From the NCBI RefSeq assembly GCF_030433715.1, contig NZ_JAROCC010000002.1, positions 124,001-188,000 on the forward strand: DNA of 64,000 bases. The letters are read 5' to 3'. A program made the position numbers and the translations under genes. The notes under the pieces are model-generated. The model saw only the letters and a list, made by a program, of their open reading frames with translations, did no database searches and was not told the origin of the DNA. Origin of the DNA: Sporosarcina highlanderae (lineage in GTDB: Bacteria; Bacillota; Bacilli; Bacillales_A; Planococcaceae). Below, in pieces: positions 42,044-50,576 of the stretch; position 1 is the stretch's first letter; each line of letters opens with the position of its first letter.

Positions 42044-42616
42044 CTACCGGTAAGCTCCTATAGCGTTAGCTACAAATTTATGTAACTCATTTTTATACCT
42101 AATTATGGAGTCTTCATCTAAATGATCGTATAGATAAACTTGCTCTGCTACCGATTCAACTGACCCTATAATAATCTTCGCAGTAAATTTAGTGTTCACA
42201 TCGGAATTAATTGCTTGTGCTTCCTTTCCTCTCTGCAACAAATTCTCCACCCAATTATATAAAGGTGCATAGATTTCTTCCCAGCTACCTACATACTGCG
42301 TTTGGGTTAGTCCTGTGTAAATTAACTTCGTAAGCACTTTATATTCATTTGTTATTTTAAATATTACATGAATAATGTCTCCAATTTGCTGATCAATCGG
42401 ACCATCCTTAACCTCACTTGTTAAACCCTCTAAAATTTTACGAACCATCAATTCTGCAATATCTGGCATAACGGCTAACTTAGAATTAAAATACAAATAA
42501 AATGTACCTTGAGCAATGCCTGCCTTCTTAACAATTTCAGAGATAGTCGCTTTTTCAATGCCTTTATCGGAGAACACATCAATCGCTGCTTGAATAATTC
42601 TTTCTCTTTTATCCAC
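42044..42616 (-). CDS. TetR-family regulator of the SMR pair
   Basis: A 190-residue regulator. The N-terminal helix-turn-helix is KATISEIVKKAGIAQGTFYL followed by YFNSK (residues ~20-45), and the rest is a ligand-binding helical bundle with no specific signature. It is first in the order TetR-SMR-SMR seen in B. subtilis yvdTSR. Two identical operator-like palindromes, one upstream of this gene and one before the SMR genes, indicate that it represses both. The intergenic distance to the SMR gene is about 80 bp. Confidence 0.93.
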   Translation of the reverse strand: MDKRERIIQAAIDVFSDKGIEKATISEIVKKAGIAQGTFYLYFNSKLAVMPDIAELMVRKILEGLTSEVKDGPIDQQIGDIIHVIFKITNEYKVLTKLIYTGLTQTQYVGSWEEIYAPLYNWVENLLQRGKEAQAINSDVNTKFTAKIIIGSVESVAEQVYLYDHLDEDSIIRYKNELHKFVANAIGAYR

Positions 42617-42637
42617 GATAGTAGAGCCCCCTTAATA

Positions 42638-42654
42638 TGACTGATTATCATTCA
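42638..42654. promoter_or_regulatory. TetR operator, regulator side
   Basis: 17-bp palindrome TGACTGATTATCATTCA, 21 bp upstream of the TetR start. It has the same TGACTGA / TCATTCA half-sites and three-base centre spacing as the site at 42006-42022. Confidence 0.8.
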
Positions 42655-42721
42655 TTATCATAACAAGTCTTTTAATTATTATCAAACTACTAATTAGCTG
42701 TTCCCCTTGTGAAACACATGT

Positions 42722-42762
42722 AAAATAGACGTTAACTTTTATTTAGTCAACGTCTATTTTAC
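42722..42762 (-). terminator. Intrinsic terminator of the hydantoinase operon
   Basis: AAAATAGACGTTGAC / GTTAACGTCTATTTT hairpin read on the minus strand, one mismatch, ending the transcript about 28 bp after the hydantoinase stop. Confidence 0.8.
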
Positions 42763-42789
42763 TTAAACATTTAAGGTACGATGACCTGA

Positions 42790-44346
42790 TTAAACTAATT
42801 CTCCAGCCGCTTTGACACGCACCCTTGTTGCGTTTCCTGGAAGGTATGCAAGTGGTACGTCTTCGATGTCAACAATAATAAGGCTTTCTTTATTCGCACC
42901 TGCATTTATCGCTACATCCATTGCTTCTTCCTTGGCTGCTTTCAAAGCATTTTCCCTACCAATTTCATCTATTAAGTAGATTTTTTCAATCTGACCGCTA
43001 ACTTGAGAAATTGCAGATCCAATAGCATTTGCAACACCAGAATTCTCAGGACGAAATACCCCGGAAGCACCTTTTAATTCTTTTGGAAAGAGTACACTTC
43101 CCCCACCAACTAAAATAACCGGCATAGGGTTTGCACTTACCTTCATCTTATCAATTGCTTCTTCAACCATTTCCACCATTTTGTTATACACTCGTTGAAG
43201 TAATTCCTTATCCAAATGCGCTACATTAGATTGGTCACCAAGTTCGACTTTTCCTAATGCAACTGCTACATCTGTTGTCGTTAAAGTATTTCCACCAAAA
43301 ATCATCGCCTCTTCAGGTAAGCGATAGCCTACGCTATCTGGTCCAATTGTAAATTCTCCATTTTCTTCGATTCGGACAATTGTCCCCCCACCTAAACCAA
43401 TTGAAACTAAATCAGGCATACGGAAATTTGTACGCGCCCCACCAATCTCAACAGCTAAAGAAGACTCTCGTGGGAATGAATTCACTAAAATTCCTACATC
43501 TGAAGTTGTCCCTCCGACATCGACAACAATTGCATCTGTTAAATCACTTAAATAGGATGCACCTCGCAAAGAATTCGTTGGGCCACAAGCAATGGTGAAA
43601 ATCGGATACTTTACTGCATATTCTACAGACATTAATGTACCGTCATTTTGACCGAAGAATACCTTCGCATGGATTCCTTCATTTTTTAGTGCTTGAATAA
43701 ACCCATCTGCGGCTGTTTTCGCTACTTTTATAACAGAAGCATTCAAGATGGTGGCATTTTCTCTTTCTAATAATCCGACAGAACCGATTTCTGAAGATAA
43801 CGAAATTGAAATTTCGTCACCTAGTATTTCCGTACATATCTTTCTTGCCCGTTCTTCATGTTCTCTAGAAACTGGTGAAAAGACTGATGTAATCGCAATG
43901 GAGTCTACTTTTCCTTTTATTTCATTTGCAATTTGATACAAATGTTCTTCATCTAAAGAAACAATTTCACGCCCATCAAATTCATGCCCACCACGTACAA
44001 GATATACATATTTTCCGAGTGCTTCACGAAGCTCATCTTGCACACCAGTCAATGGTTTTACTGCTAAAGTAGCAGGAGCACCTATGCGGATAACCGCAAT
44101 TTCATTCAAACCTTTTCTCTCAACAATGGCATTCGTACAGTGTGTAGTTCCAAGCATGGCATAGTGAATCTCTTCCCTTGGAACATCTGCACTTGCAATT
44201 ACTTTATGCATTGCATTATAAATACCTGTTGCGACATCGACCGTTGTAGATGATTTCGTTTCTGAAATCACCTGATTATTTTCATCTAATATTACAGCGT
44301 CTGTGTGTGTTCCACCTACATCAATTCCGATCCGATACGTCCCCAT
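42790..44346 (-). CDS. Hydantoinase/oxoprolinase-family protein (HyuA type)
   Basis: A 518-residue protein. The N-terminal nucleotide-binding fold is YRIGIDVGGTHTDAVILDEN, followed by LGTTHCTNAIVERKGL and further glycine-rich VDVGGTTSDVGIL loops of the HyuA/oxoprolinase type. It is shorter than full-length HyuA (about 690 residues), a size seen in the subgroup paired with DUF917. It probably uses ATP to open a hydantoin-like ring. It overlaps the DUF917 gene stop by one base (TAATG). The operon also holds a cytosine/purine-type permease and a TetR gene, pointing to import and degradation of one substrate. Confidence 0.88.
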   Translation of the reverse strand: MGTYRIGIDVGGTHTDAVILDENNQVISETKSSTTVDVATGIYNAMHKVIASADVPREEIHYAMLGTTHCTNAIVERKGLNEIAVIRIGAPATLAVKPLTGVQDELREALGKYVYLVRGGHEFDGREIVSLDEEHLYQIANEIKGKVDSIAITSVFSPVSREHEERARKICTEILGDEISISLSSEIGSVGLLERENATILNASVIKVAKTAADGFIQALKNEGIHAKVFFGQNDGTLMSVEYAVKYPIFTIACGPTNSLRGASYLSDLTDAIVVDVGGTTSDVGILVNSFPRESSLAVEIGGARTNFRMPDLVSIGLGGGTIVRIEENGEFTIGPDSVGYRLPEEAMIFGGNTLTTTDVAVALGKVELGDQSNVAHLDKELLQRVYNKMVEMVEEAIDKMKVSANPMPVILVGGGSVLFPKELKGASGVFRPENSGVANAIGSAISQVSGQIEKIYLIDEIGRENALKAAKEEAMDVAINAGANKESLIIVDIEDVPLAYLPGNATRVRVKAAGELV

Positions 44347-45440
44347 TATTTCTCCCCTCCTTTATTTGCAAGTTCTTCAACTGGAATATAATCAACATCA
44401 TAGCCAAAGTATCTTGGACCAACCGTTTCAAGACCCTTTTCTGTACGCCATTTCGGATGGGACGGAATTCCGATAACAACACATCTTGAACCATAACGGA
44501 TTCCTTCTGTTGTAATTGGAATGCCAGTCTCTGAATCTAATACAGCAATTAAATCCGGTGTCACGCAAAGTAGCTGTTTGTCTGTTTGTGCAAGTAAATG
44601 TTCATTTTGGAAACGTAGCTTTAGAGTTTCATCCTTATATTCGTTTATTCCTTCAAATACCGCTACCCCTTTTGCAAATCCTTTTTCCGTTTTACGATTA
44701 ATATCAGTTACTTTCCCTTGAAACAGTTCAAATCCACCGACTGTTTTTAGTACTTCATGAATAGCATTTACATTATTCACTTTCGCAAGGCGAATTGTTT
44801 TTCCAATCTCTTCTTCCAGCCTTAAGATGTGAGGGATACCACTTTCTTTTAAATTTTTCCCCCTCATGGAATACATGGCATTCATAACGGATCCACCCAT
44901 TTGAATTGTAGCAGCACGAGCAATTCGTTCTGTCCAAACATTATCTATGGTTGATAACAACGCTGTATTTCCTTTTTCATCAGCAATGACAGCAGGTGTC
45001 GCTGATATACCATCTAAATAAAAAGTGACCATCTGCAATTCTGGAAAAGCCCTGCCCATCCCATCTGCATCTACAACGGGCAATCCTAATCTTGCAGCAA
45101 GCGCGAAAGGAAGCATGGAGTTTAGCCCACCAGCTTCAATTGGAAATGTCGCATAAACCTTTTCTCCTAAATATTCTTCCAGTTTTAGAAAGGCCTCTAT
45201 CGCCTCTTCACCACTAGGAATTTTCTCAAGCATTACGGTAGGTGCTCCCATCATGGAGGAAGGTACAACTAAAGCGTCATCAGGAACTTCATCCGGATCT
45301 AATACCGTTACTGGACCGAACTCTTCGATCGCTTGTAACGCCATAAGCTTTCCAATATAAGGGTCGCCGCCCCCACCCGTTCCAAGTAGAGCTGCACCAA
45401 CTGCGATATCTTCAATCTCCTGTTTTCCAATTATCCTCAT
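44346..45440 (-). CDS. DUF917-family protein (S-methyl thiohydantoin desulfurase-like)
   Basis: A 364-residue protein of the DUF917 family, now partly named S-methyl thiohydantoin desulfurase. The N-terminal GAALLGTGGGGDPYIGKLMA is the family glycine-rich motif; PIEAGGLNSMLPFALAARLG and VVDADGMGRAFPELQM follow. The family normally pairs with HyuA-type ATPases, as here (downstream partner overlaps by one base). The natural substrate is likely a thiohydantoin or hydantoin. GGAGG precedes its ATG. Confidence 0.85.
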   Translation of the reverse strand: MRIIGKQEIEDIAVGAALLGTGGGGDPYIGKLMALQAIEEFGPVTVLDPDEVPDDALVVPSSMMGAPTVMLEKIPSGEEAIEAFLKLEEYLGEKVYATFPIEAGGLNSMLPFALAARLGLPVVDADGMGRAFPELQMVTFYLDGISATPAVIADEKGNTALLSTIDNVWTERIARAATIQMGGSVMNAMYSMRGKNLKESGIPHILRLEEEIGKTIRLAKVNNVNAIHEVLKTVGGFELFQGKVTDINRKTEKGFAKGVAVFEGINEYKDETLKLRFQNEHLLAQTDKQLLCVTPDLIAVLDSETGIPITTEGIRYGSRCVVIGIPSHPKWRTEKGLETVGPRYFGYDVDYIPVEELANKGGEK

Positions 45441-45468
45441 TTCACCAAACCTCCATTAATTGTATTAC

Positions 45469-46794
45469 CTATACAGTTTTTCCTTCGTTCTTTCTGATAT
45501 TAGAAGAATTCTTTATTAGTAATGCGCCAATATAATAAACAACTCCACTAACTAAAAGTGAATTAATGGATGGAATACCTATGTTTATTGTATAACCAGC
45601 AGCAAAACCAGCTATCCAGGCAATCATCGTAATCGGGTTCATCTTCCCAATCGCTGGCAATTCACCTTTTTCACGTGTTTCATCTAATTCTTTTCGGTTC
45701 GTTTTCAAGATGAAATACTCGACTACCATAATTCCTGCGATTGGTGGAACAAGTACACCAAGGAAAATAAGGAAACTTACAAAGTAGTCTATAATCCCAA
45801 TAATCGATAACACTGTACCAATTACTCCTATAACAAGAGTTACTTTTCCTCGGTTAAGTTTCAAGTTGAATAGAGAGTCAAAAATATTTGTAAATCCTAA
45901 TGAGGAAGAATAAAGATTTAAATTATTAATTTTCACCGTGGATAATACAACTACAAATGCTCCAAACCAACCAGCAGTTTGCACCATAATATTAACAATG
46001 TCGTTTGTTCTAGCGGCGAGTGCAAGTAATACTGCAATCATATTAATACCAAGTTCACCAACGAGAATACCTATTGTCGCCATCCAAAAAACGTCTTTAC
46101 TACTTTTAGCAAACCGACTAAAGTCCGGTGTAATGACAGCACCAATAATAAATCCTCCTGCAATCATCGTTGCAGCAGCTCCCATTGTTAACACATCACC
46201 AGCTGGGGCAGCAGTTAACAAATCAGTAAACGAGTAGTCACTCAATACGTGATAGATACCAAATCCTACTGCTAATAGGAATGCAGGGACTGTAATTGTT
46301 GCGGTAATACTCAATAACTTAAATCCAAAGATAACCAGTAGCGTAACACCTAATCCTGTAATTGTTGCAGCTAAAGGAAGTGATAATTTACCTTCAGTTG
46401 CCTGCACAATCCCTTCTGCAAAAACTGAATTCTGAACGCCAAACCAGCCAATACAAGCAATCGCTATAACAGCTCCGATAATACTGGATCCATATCGCCC
46501 AAAACCTGTATACCTTGACAACAGACTTGTTGAAAGTCCTTCACGTGCACCAGCATAGCCTAGAAGAAAACTAATGATTTGTAGGATGATACTACCTAAC
46601 ACTGTTGCCCAGAATGCTTGCCAAAATGTCATGCCATACCCCAAGGTTGCACCTAACATAAACTGGCTAATGGTTGCTAATGCACCAACTCGTACAATGG
46701 TAATGCTCCATAGGGATTGTCGTGCTGTCATCGGCACCCTTGTTAAAGAATAATCATCTCCAATAGTTGCTTTCGCTTTTGTTGTGCTTTCCAT
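45469..46794 (-). CDS. NCS1-family permease (cytosine/purine type)
   Basis: A 441-residue, twelve-helix transporter of the NCS1 family (CodB-like). Conserved features: N-terminal DDYSLTRVPMTARQSLWSIT, helix loop RYTGFGRYGSSIIGA, and IGAVITPDFSRFAKSSKDVF, a typical CodB motif. It imports a purine, pyrimidine, allantoin or hydantoin-like compound with sodium or proton. It lies 28 bp upstream of the DUF917 gene, in the same operon. AGGAGG precedes the ATG. Confidence 0.93.
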   Translation of the reverse strand: MESTTKAKATIGDDYSLTRVPMTARQSLWSITIVRVGALATISQFMLGATLGYGMTFWQAFWATVLGSIILQIISFLLGYAGAREGLSTSLLSRYTGFGRYGSSIIGAVIAIACIGWFGVQNSVFAEGIVQATEGKLSLPLAATITGLGVTLLVIFGFKLLSITATITVPAFLLAVGFGIYHVLSDYSFTDLLTAAPAGDVLTMGAAATMIAGGFIIGAVITPDFSRFAKSSKDVFWMATIGILVGELGINMIAVLLALAARTNDIVNIMVQTAGWFGAFVVVLSTVKINNLNLYSSSLGFTNIFDSLFNLKLNRGKVTLVIGVIGTVLSIIGIIDYFVSFLIFLGVLVPPIAGIMVVEYFILKTNRKELDETREKGELPAIGKMNPITMIAWIAGFAAGYTINIGIPSINSLLVSGVVYYIGALLIKNSSNIRKNEGKTV

Positions 46795-46895
46795 TTTCTT
46801 ACCTCCTAAATTTGGATGATTATTATATGCCGATAAACTTTTGTTCGGGTTAAAAGCAAAAGAAAGTTATGTGCCTTGAAGAGTTTTTTTATTCT

Positions 46896-46915
46896 GACAC
46901 TTGTAAATAGAAGTG
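46896..46915. promoter_or_regulatory. Inverted repeat upstream of the permease gene
   Basis: ACACTT-N8-AAGTGT in the 149-bp gap between the TetR stop and the permease start. It could be an operator or an RNA hairpin. A TATAAT-like -10 without clear -35 lies further downstream near 46829. It does not match the TetR operator at 47546. Confidence 0.4.
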
Positions 46916-46943
46916 TTTACTGTATTCCTCATCATGCTTGATA

Positions 46944-47546
46944 CTACCGAATGTATTTTTCATTCAGTTCTTCGAATAGTACATGAATTATTTGATTTGC
47001 GAGTACTTCCTGTCCCTTTAGATTTTCATTATCGTATAACTTAATTCCCCAAAAAACACCATTACCAATTAGAATGAATTTTTCTACGATACGATCCATA
47101 TCCGATGATGATATATTTGGATATTCGCTTTTTAGAAGTGATCCAAGTATGTTCACAAGCCATTCGTTATAACGAAGCATGTGGTTATTCAAATACTTAG
47201 AGATTTCCACTACTGGAGATGTAACGAGTGAGATATATGCATCCGTTCCTTCCATATCGCCTTTATGGTGAGAAATAATTCCCTGTATCATCGCTGTAAA
47301 AATTTGCTCAACAGGCCTGTCCCAATTATCTTTTAATATCAGCTCCATTTTCTCAAAGTGATTATCTAATAATTGTTTAAATGCAGCTACAAATAACTCT
47401 TCCTTATTTTTGAAGAAAAAATAAATTGAAGGTGGCTTTATCCCAACTTCATCAGCAATTTTCCTCATCGTTGCTCCATGATACCCATGTAAAGCGTATT
47501 GTTTTATTGCTGCATTTATCAAATTCTTACGGATGCTTATCACCAC
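46944..47546 (-). CDS. TetR-family regulator of the hydantoinase operon
   Basis: A 200-residue regulator with helix-turn-helix GATMRKIADEVGIKPPSIYF (residues ~24-43) and a TetR_C-type ligand-binding half. It is the first gene ahead of the permease, DUF917 and HyuA genes. The GTG start is overlapped by a 16-bp palindrome that also covers the transcription start of a consensus promoter, so it should repress itself. Whether it also controls the permease is open. Confidence 0.9.
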   Translation of the reverse strand: MVISIRKNLINAAIKQYALHGYHGATMRKIADEVGIKPPSIYFFFKNKEELFVAAFKQLLDNHFEKMELILKDNWDRPVEQIFTAMIQGIISHHKGDMEGTDAYISLVTSPVVEISKYLNNHMLRYNEWLVNILGSLLKSEYPNISSSDMDRIVEKFILIGNGVFWGIKLYDNENLKGQEVLANQIIHVLFEELNEKYIR

Positions 47547-47595
47547 CTAACAAATGTTAGGGTTAATTATATGTGCAAAATTTATTTGTTGTCAA
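47546..47595 (-). promoter_or_regulatory. Consensus promoter and TetR operator
   Basis: Minus-strand TTGACA (47595-47590), spacer of 18, TATAAT (47571-47566), both perfect. The palindrome CCTAACA-AA-TGTTAGG (47546-47561) spans the likely +1 to the GTG start, giving a very short leader. Binding of the TetR protein there would block initiation. Confidence 0.85.
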
Positions 47596-47597
47596 CG

Positions 47598-47658
47598 AGT
47601 TTTTTAACAATTTCAGTAACATAAATATTGTTAAAAAACTGGATAGGTGGAACTATCC
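47598..47658. other. Two adjacent perfect stem-loops upstream of the TetR promoter
   Basis: AGTTTTTTAACAAT (47598) pairs with ATTGTTAAAAAACT (47627), a 14-bp perfect stem with a 15-nt loop. Directly next to it GGATAG (47641) pairs with CTATCC (47653). They lie upstream of the TTGACA box. Confidence 0.7.
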
Positions 47659-47955
47659 CTGTATTTAAGCATATGAATTCGCTTACAAAGTTTTAATTAA
47701 AATCCTAAATTTTATCTTAAGTTTCAATAAAATTGTAAATAAAGTGATTCAACGAACCAAACAAACGATGGATTATTGTTGAGGTAAACTTTAGGGTAGA
47801 AGTTGGAAGGACTTAACAGAACAGGCTGAAGAGGAATTTTAGTCTGAGTAGTAGATATAGACTTTTTGAGGAGTTTTAAATAAAACCATAGGTATAATAG
47901 TATCAATAAATTTGTAATTAGTGGATGAACTATAAACATCTGCCACCCTTAAAAT
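47659..47955. other. AT-rich intergenic stretch
   Basis: About 300 bp between the TetR promoter and the rpsI terminator with no convincing gene. A 71-residue minus-strand frame (47724-47939) lacks a ribosome binding site and family likeness. Nothing else is recognisable. Confidence 0.5.
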
Positions 47956-47956
47956 T

Positions 47957-47991
47957 AAAAAGGCCCTTTCCACATAAGTGGAAAGAGCCTT
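47957..47991 (-). terminator. Intrinsic terminator of rplM-rpsI
   Basis: AAGGCTCTTTCCAC / GTGGAAAGGGCCTT hairpin with one mismatch and a T5 tail on the minus strand, about 15 bp after rpsI. Confidence 0.92.
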
Positions 47992-48005
47992 GAAACGTAG
48001 GTATA

Positions 48006-48398
48006 TTAACGTTTTGAGAACTGAGGTGCACGACGTGCGCCTTTAAGACCGTATTTTTTACGTTCTTTCATGCGAGAGTCACGTGTTAGCAAGCCTGCAG
48101 CTTTCAATGGTGCACGGAAGTCAGGGTCTACGTTAAGTAGAGCACGAGCTACGCCGTGACGGATTGCGCCTGCTTGTCCTGTGTATCCGCCACCGTGGAC
48201 GTTTACATGGATGTCATAGCTGCCAAGTGTTTGAGTCGCTACAAGTGGTTGTTTGATCACTTCGCGAAGTGTTTCGAATGGTACGTAGTCTTCTACGTCA
48301 CGGTTGTTGACGACGATTTTGCCTTCGCCAGGAACGAGACGTACACGAGCTACTGAGCTTTTACGACGGCCAGTGCCGATATATTGTACTTGTGCCAA
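48006..48398 (-). CDS. rpsI: 30S ribosomal protein S9
   Basis: A 130-residue small-subunit protein whose C-terminal tail reaches the P-site tRNA. It shows [20 protein letters not shown] at the N-terminus, [20 protein letters not shown] in the middle and the typical basic tail ending RAPQFSKR. The length and ending are canonical. It follows rplM by 19 bp as in all Bacillales and ends at a strong terminator. Confidence 0.98.
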   Translation of the reverse strand: MAQVQYIGTGRRKSSVARVRLVPGEGKIVVNNRDVEDYVPFETLREVIKQPLVATQTLGSYDIHVNVHGGGYTGQAGAIRHGVARALLNVDPDFRAPLKAAGLLTRDSRMKERKKYGLKGARRAPQFSKR

Positions 48399-48417
48399 AG
48401 GTGTTTCCTCCTCTTAA

Positions 48418-48855
48418 TTATCCACGAAGCTCGTATGCTTCTGGTTTTTGTGCCGTATGTGGATGTTCCGCTCCAGCATAGACATGAAGTTTCTTGATAG
48501 TTTGACGACCAAGAGGGCCTTTTGGAAGCATCCCTTTAATCGCAAGTTCCAACATTTTAGTTGGGTAGTTTGTACGCATTTCAAGAGCAGTACGTTGTTT
48601 AAGACTACCTGTATAGCCTGAGTGGCGATAGTAGATTTTATCTTTTAATTTATTCCCAGACAATTGGATTTTTTCAGCGTTGATGATGATGACGTGGTCA
48701 CCAGTGTCAACGTGTGGTGTGAACGTAGGTTTATGTTTGCCGCGCAAAATCGCTGCAACTTCAGAAGCAAGACGACCAAGCGTCTGTCCTTCAGCGTCGA
48801 CAACGAGCCATTTACGCTCTACTTCGTGACCTTTAGCCATGAATGTTGTACGCAT
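48418..48855 (-). CDS. rplM: 50S ribosomal protein L13
   Basis: A 145-residue early-assembly large-subunit protein. The conserved [20 protein letters not shown] and [18 protein letters not shown] stretches identify it. ATG 48855 has AGGAGG upstream; the frame extends to 48915 without a site and within the leader. A sigma-A promoter and a roughly 100-nt leader precede it, so it is expressed separately from truA in addition to read-through. Confidence 0.98.
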   Translation of the reverse strand: MRTTFMAKGHEVERKWLVVDAEGQTLGRLASEVAAILRGKHKPTFTPHVDTGDHVIIINAEKIQLSGNKLKDKIYYRHSGYTGSLKQRTALEMRTNYPTKMLELAIKGMLPKGPLGRQTIKKLHVYAGAEHPHTAQKPEAYELRG

Positions 48856-48861
48856 GTATTG

Positions 48862-48956
48862 TTTCCTCCTAAAAATATCAATCTGTTCCGTTGTTTTCTC
48901 TATCCCTAAACACAAATAAACTTTCCGGGGCTTATTGTGGGGTTATTGAAATACCA
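48862..48956 (-). promoter_or_regulatory. Probable L13 leader of rplM-rpsI
   Basis: The 5' untranslated region between the promoter and rplM contains paired segments CCCCACAATAAG / TTATTTGTG and GCCCCGG. Its position matches the autoregulatory L13 leader described in Firmicutes, but I cannot confirm the consensus by eye. Confidence 0.5.
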
Positions 48957-48962
48957 TTAATC

Positions 48963-48991
48963 ATCTTACACCGAATACGCTCGCAAGTCAA
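48963..48991 (-). promoter_or_regulatory. Sigma-A promoter of rplM-rpsI
   Basis: Minus-strand TTGACT (48991-48986) and TAAGAT (48968-48963) with a 17-bp spacer, about 110 bp before rplM. Confidence 0.8.
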
Positions 48992-49024
48992 GCACTTTCC
49001 TAAAAAACACCTGGAAAAGTTGGC

Positions 49025-49771
49025 TCAGTCATCATACGTGACGTTCATCAAGTACAAACCGTGTGCTGGCGCTGTTTTGCCGACTTTTTTCCGGTCCTTC
49101 GCCTCAAGCATTTTCTCCATATCCGATGGCTCGTTCCATCCGATGCCAACTGCGAAAAGCATGCCTGCAATCGTACGTACCATATTGTAAAGAAATCCAT
49201 CGCCTTCAATCGTCATGATCAGCTCTTCACCCTGCTCAACGACTGTTAGTTCACGTACAGTTCGAACTTTACTTGCAGTCGCTGTTTTTGAAGAGCAAAA
49301 GCTTGTGAAATCATGCGTCCCGATAAAATACTTTGCAGCTTCTTTCATTCTTTCAATATCCGGGCTCCACTTACCAAGGTGAACGACATAATTCCGTTCG
49401 AATGGACTTTGAATCTCACTCGAAGACCATTTGTACATATATGTCTTTCCTGTAGCGGAATACCGGGCGTGGAACTCATCATCCACAAATTCCACATCAA
49501 CAACCCTTACATCCTTCGGTAAAAGAACATTCAGGGCCATTCGCCAACGGTCCGGAGCCAACTCTAATGGCGTATCAAAGTGAATTACTTGTCCCCATGC
49601 ATGTACACCGGCATCAGTGCGTCCACTTGCAACTGAATAGATGGAATCGTCCTTGTGCAGTTTTACGAGCGCTTTGTCGATTACAGATTGTACAGTCCGC
49701 ATATTCGGTTGGAATTGGTAACCTGCAAAATTTGTACCATCATAAGCAACCGTAGCTTTTACCCGATTCAT
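49025..49771 (-). CDS. truA: tRNA pseudouridine synthase A
   Basis: A 248-residue enzyme that makes pseudouridine at positions 38-40 of tRNA anticodon stem-loops. The catalytic aspartate is in YSVASGRTDAGVHAWGQVIH (about residue 53). VAYDGTNFAGYQFQP at the start and GDGFLYNMVRTIAGMLFAVG near the C-terminus are the other family marks. It follows ecfT by one base and probably shares its transcript; the RBS is inside the ecfT end (GGAGGAAGC). Confidence 0.97.
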   Translation of the reverse strand: MNRVKATVAYDGTNFAGYQFQPNMRTVQSVIDKALVKLHKDDSIYSVASGRTDAGVHAWGQVIHFDTPLELAPDRWRMALNVLLPKDVRVVDVEFVDDEFHARYSATGKTYMYKWSSSEIQSPFERNYVVHLGKWSPDIERMKEAAKYFIGTHDFTSFCSSKTATASKVRTVRELTVVEQGEELIMTIEGDGFLYNMVRTIAGMLFAVGIGWNEPSDMEKMLEAKDRKKVGKTAPAHGLYLMNVTYDD

Positions 49772-49772
49772 A

Positions 49773-50576
49773 TCAGCTTCCTCCTCTCAGCCAAACGAGA
49801 GCGGTAACCAAAACAAGAAAAATGATAATAACCAATGTATCGCGTCCTTGCCAATTCAACTGGCGATACCTCGTCCTTCCTTCTCCACCGCGATATCCAC
49901 GCACTTCCATCGCAATCGCAAGATCTTCCGCCCTTTTGAACGCGCTGACGAATAAAGGAACAAGGAGAGGTACGACAGCCCGGATTCTCTCCTTTATCGT
50001 CCCACTCGTCAAATCTGATCCACGCGCTAACTGTGCCTTCAAGATTTTATCCGTTTCATCCATCAAAGTAGGAATGAAGCGTAATGAAATCGACATCATT
50101 AACGCCAACTCGTGGACGGGAACTTTTATACGCTTTAAAGGATTCAATAAAGTCTCCATTCCGTCCGTTATCGATATAGGTGATGTCGTCAACGTTAAGA
50201 TCGTTGTCATAAGCACAAGGACAAGGAAGCGGATTGAAATGAAAATACCTTGTCGAACACCTTCTTCATGGATTTTCAAGAATTTCAAGTCCACAAGCAC
50301 TGGGCCTTCCTTCGTGAAAATGAAGTGCATGAGAAATGTGAAAATAATCAAGAAGAGGATCGGTTTTAACCCATTCAATAAAAAATAAAGTCTAATGCGT
50401 GAGATGAAAATAACAAGCAACGTAAAACCTAATAATAATGCATAGGTAATTGTATTATTCGCCATAAAGACTGCTATGATAAACAGAAAAACGAATAGGA
50501 GCTTAGACCTTGGATCCAATTTATGAACAAATGAATCTCCAGGTACATATCTTCCGAAAATCATCTTTTCTAACAT
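49773..50576 (-). CDS. ecfT: ECF transporter transmembrane subunit EcfT
   Basis: A 267-residue membrane protein that couples the two ATPases to exchangeable vitamin-binding S-components. Five helices lie in two groups. The ATPase-contacting Ala-Arg-Gly type motifs are LKAQLARGSDLTSG and AIAMEVRGYRGGEGRTR. It overlaps the ecfA2 stop by one base and is tightly coupled to it. The order ecfA1-ecfA2-ecfT-truA-rplM-rpsI is that of most Bacillales. No S-component gene is in the window. Confidence 0.96.
   Translation of the reverse strand: MLEKMIFGRYVPGDSFVHKLDPRSKLLFVFLFIIAVFMANNTITYALLLGFTLLVIFISRIRLYFLLNGLKPILFLIIFTFLMHFIFTKEGPVLVDLKFLKIHEEGVRQGIFISIRFLVLVLMTTILTLTTSPISITDGMETLLNPLKRIKVPVHELALMMSISLRFIPTLMDETDKILKAQLARGSDLTSGTIKERIRAVVPLLVPLFVSAFKRAEDLAIAMEVRGYRGGEGRTRYRQLNWQGRDTLVIIIFLVLVTALVWLRGGS

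Noticed and set aside
47724..47939. 71-residue minus-strand frame
   Set aside because: No ribosome binding site, AT-rich composition, and no family likeness; probably chance.
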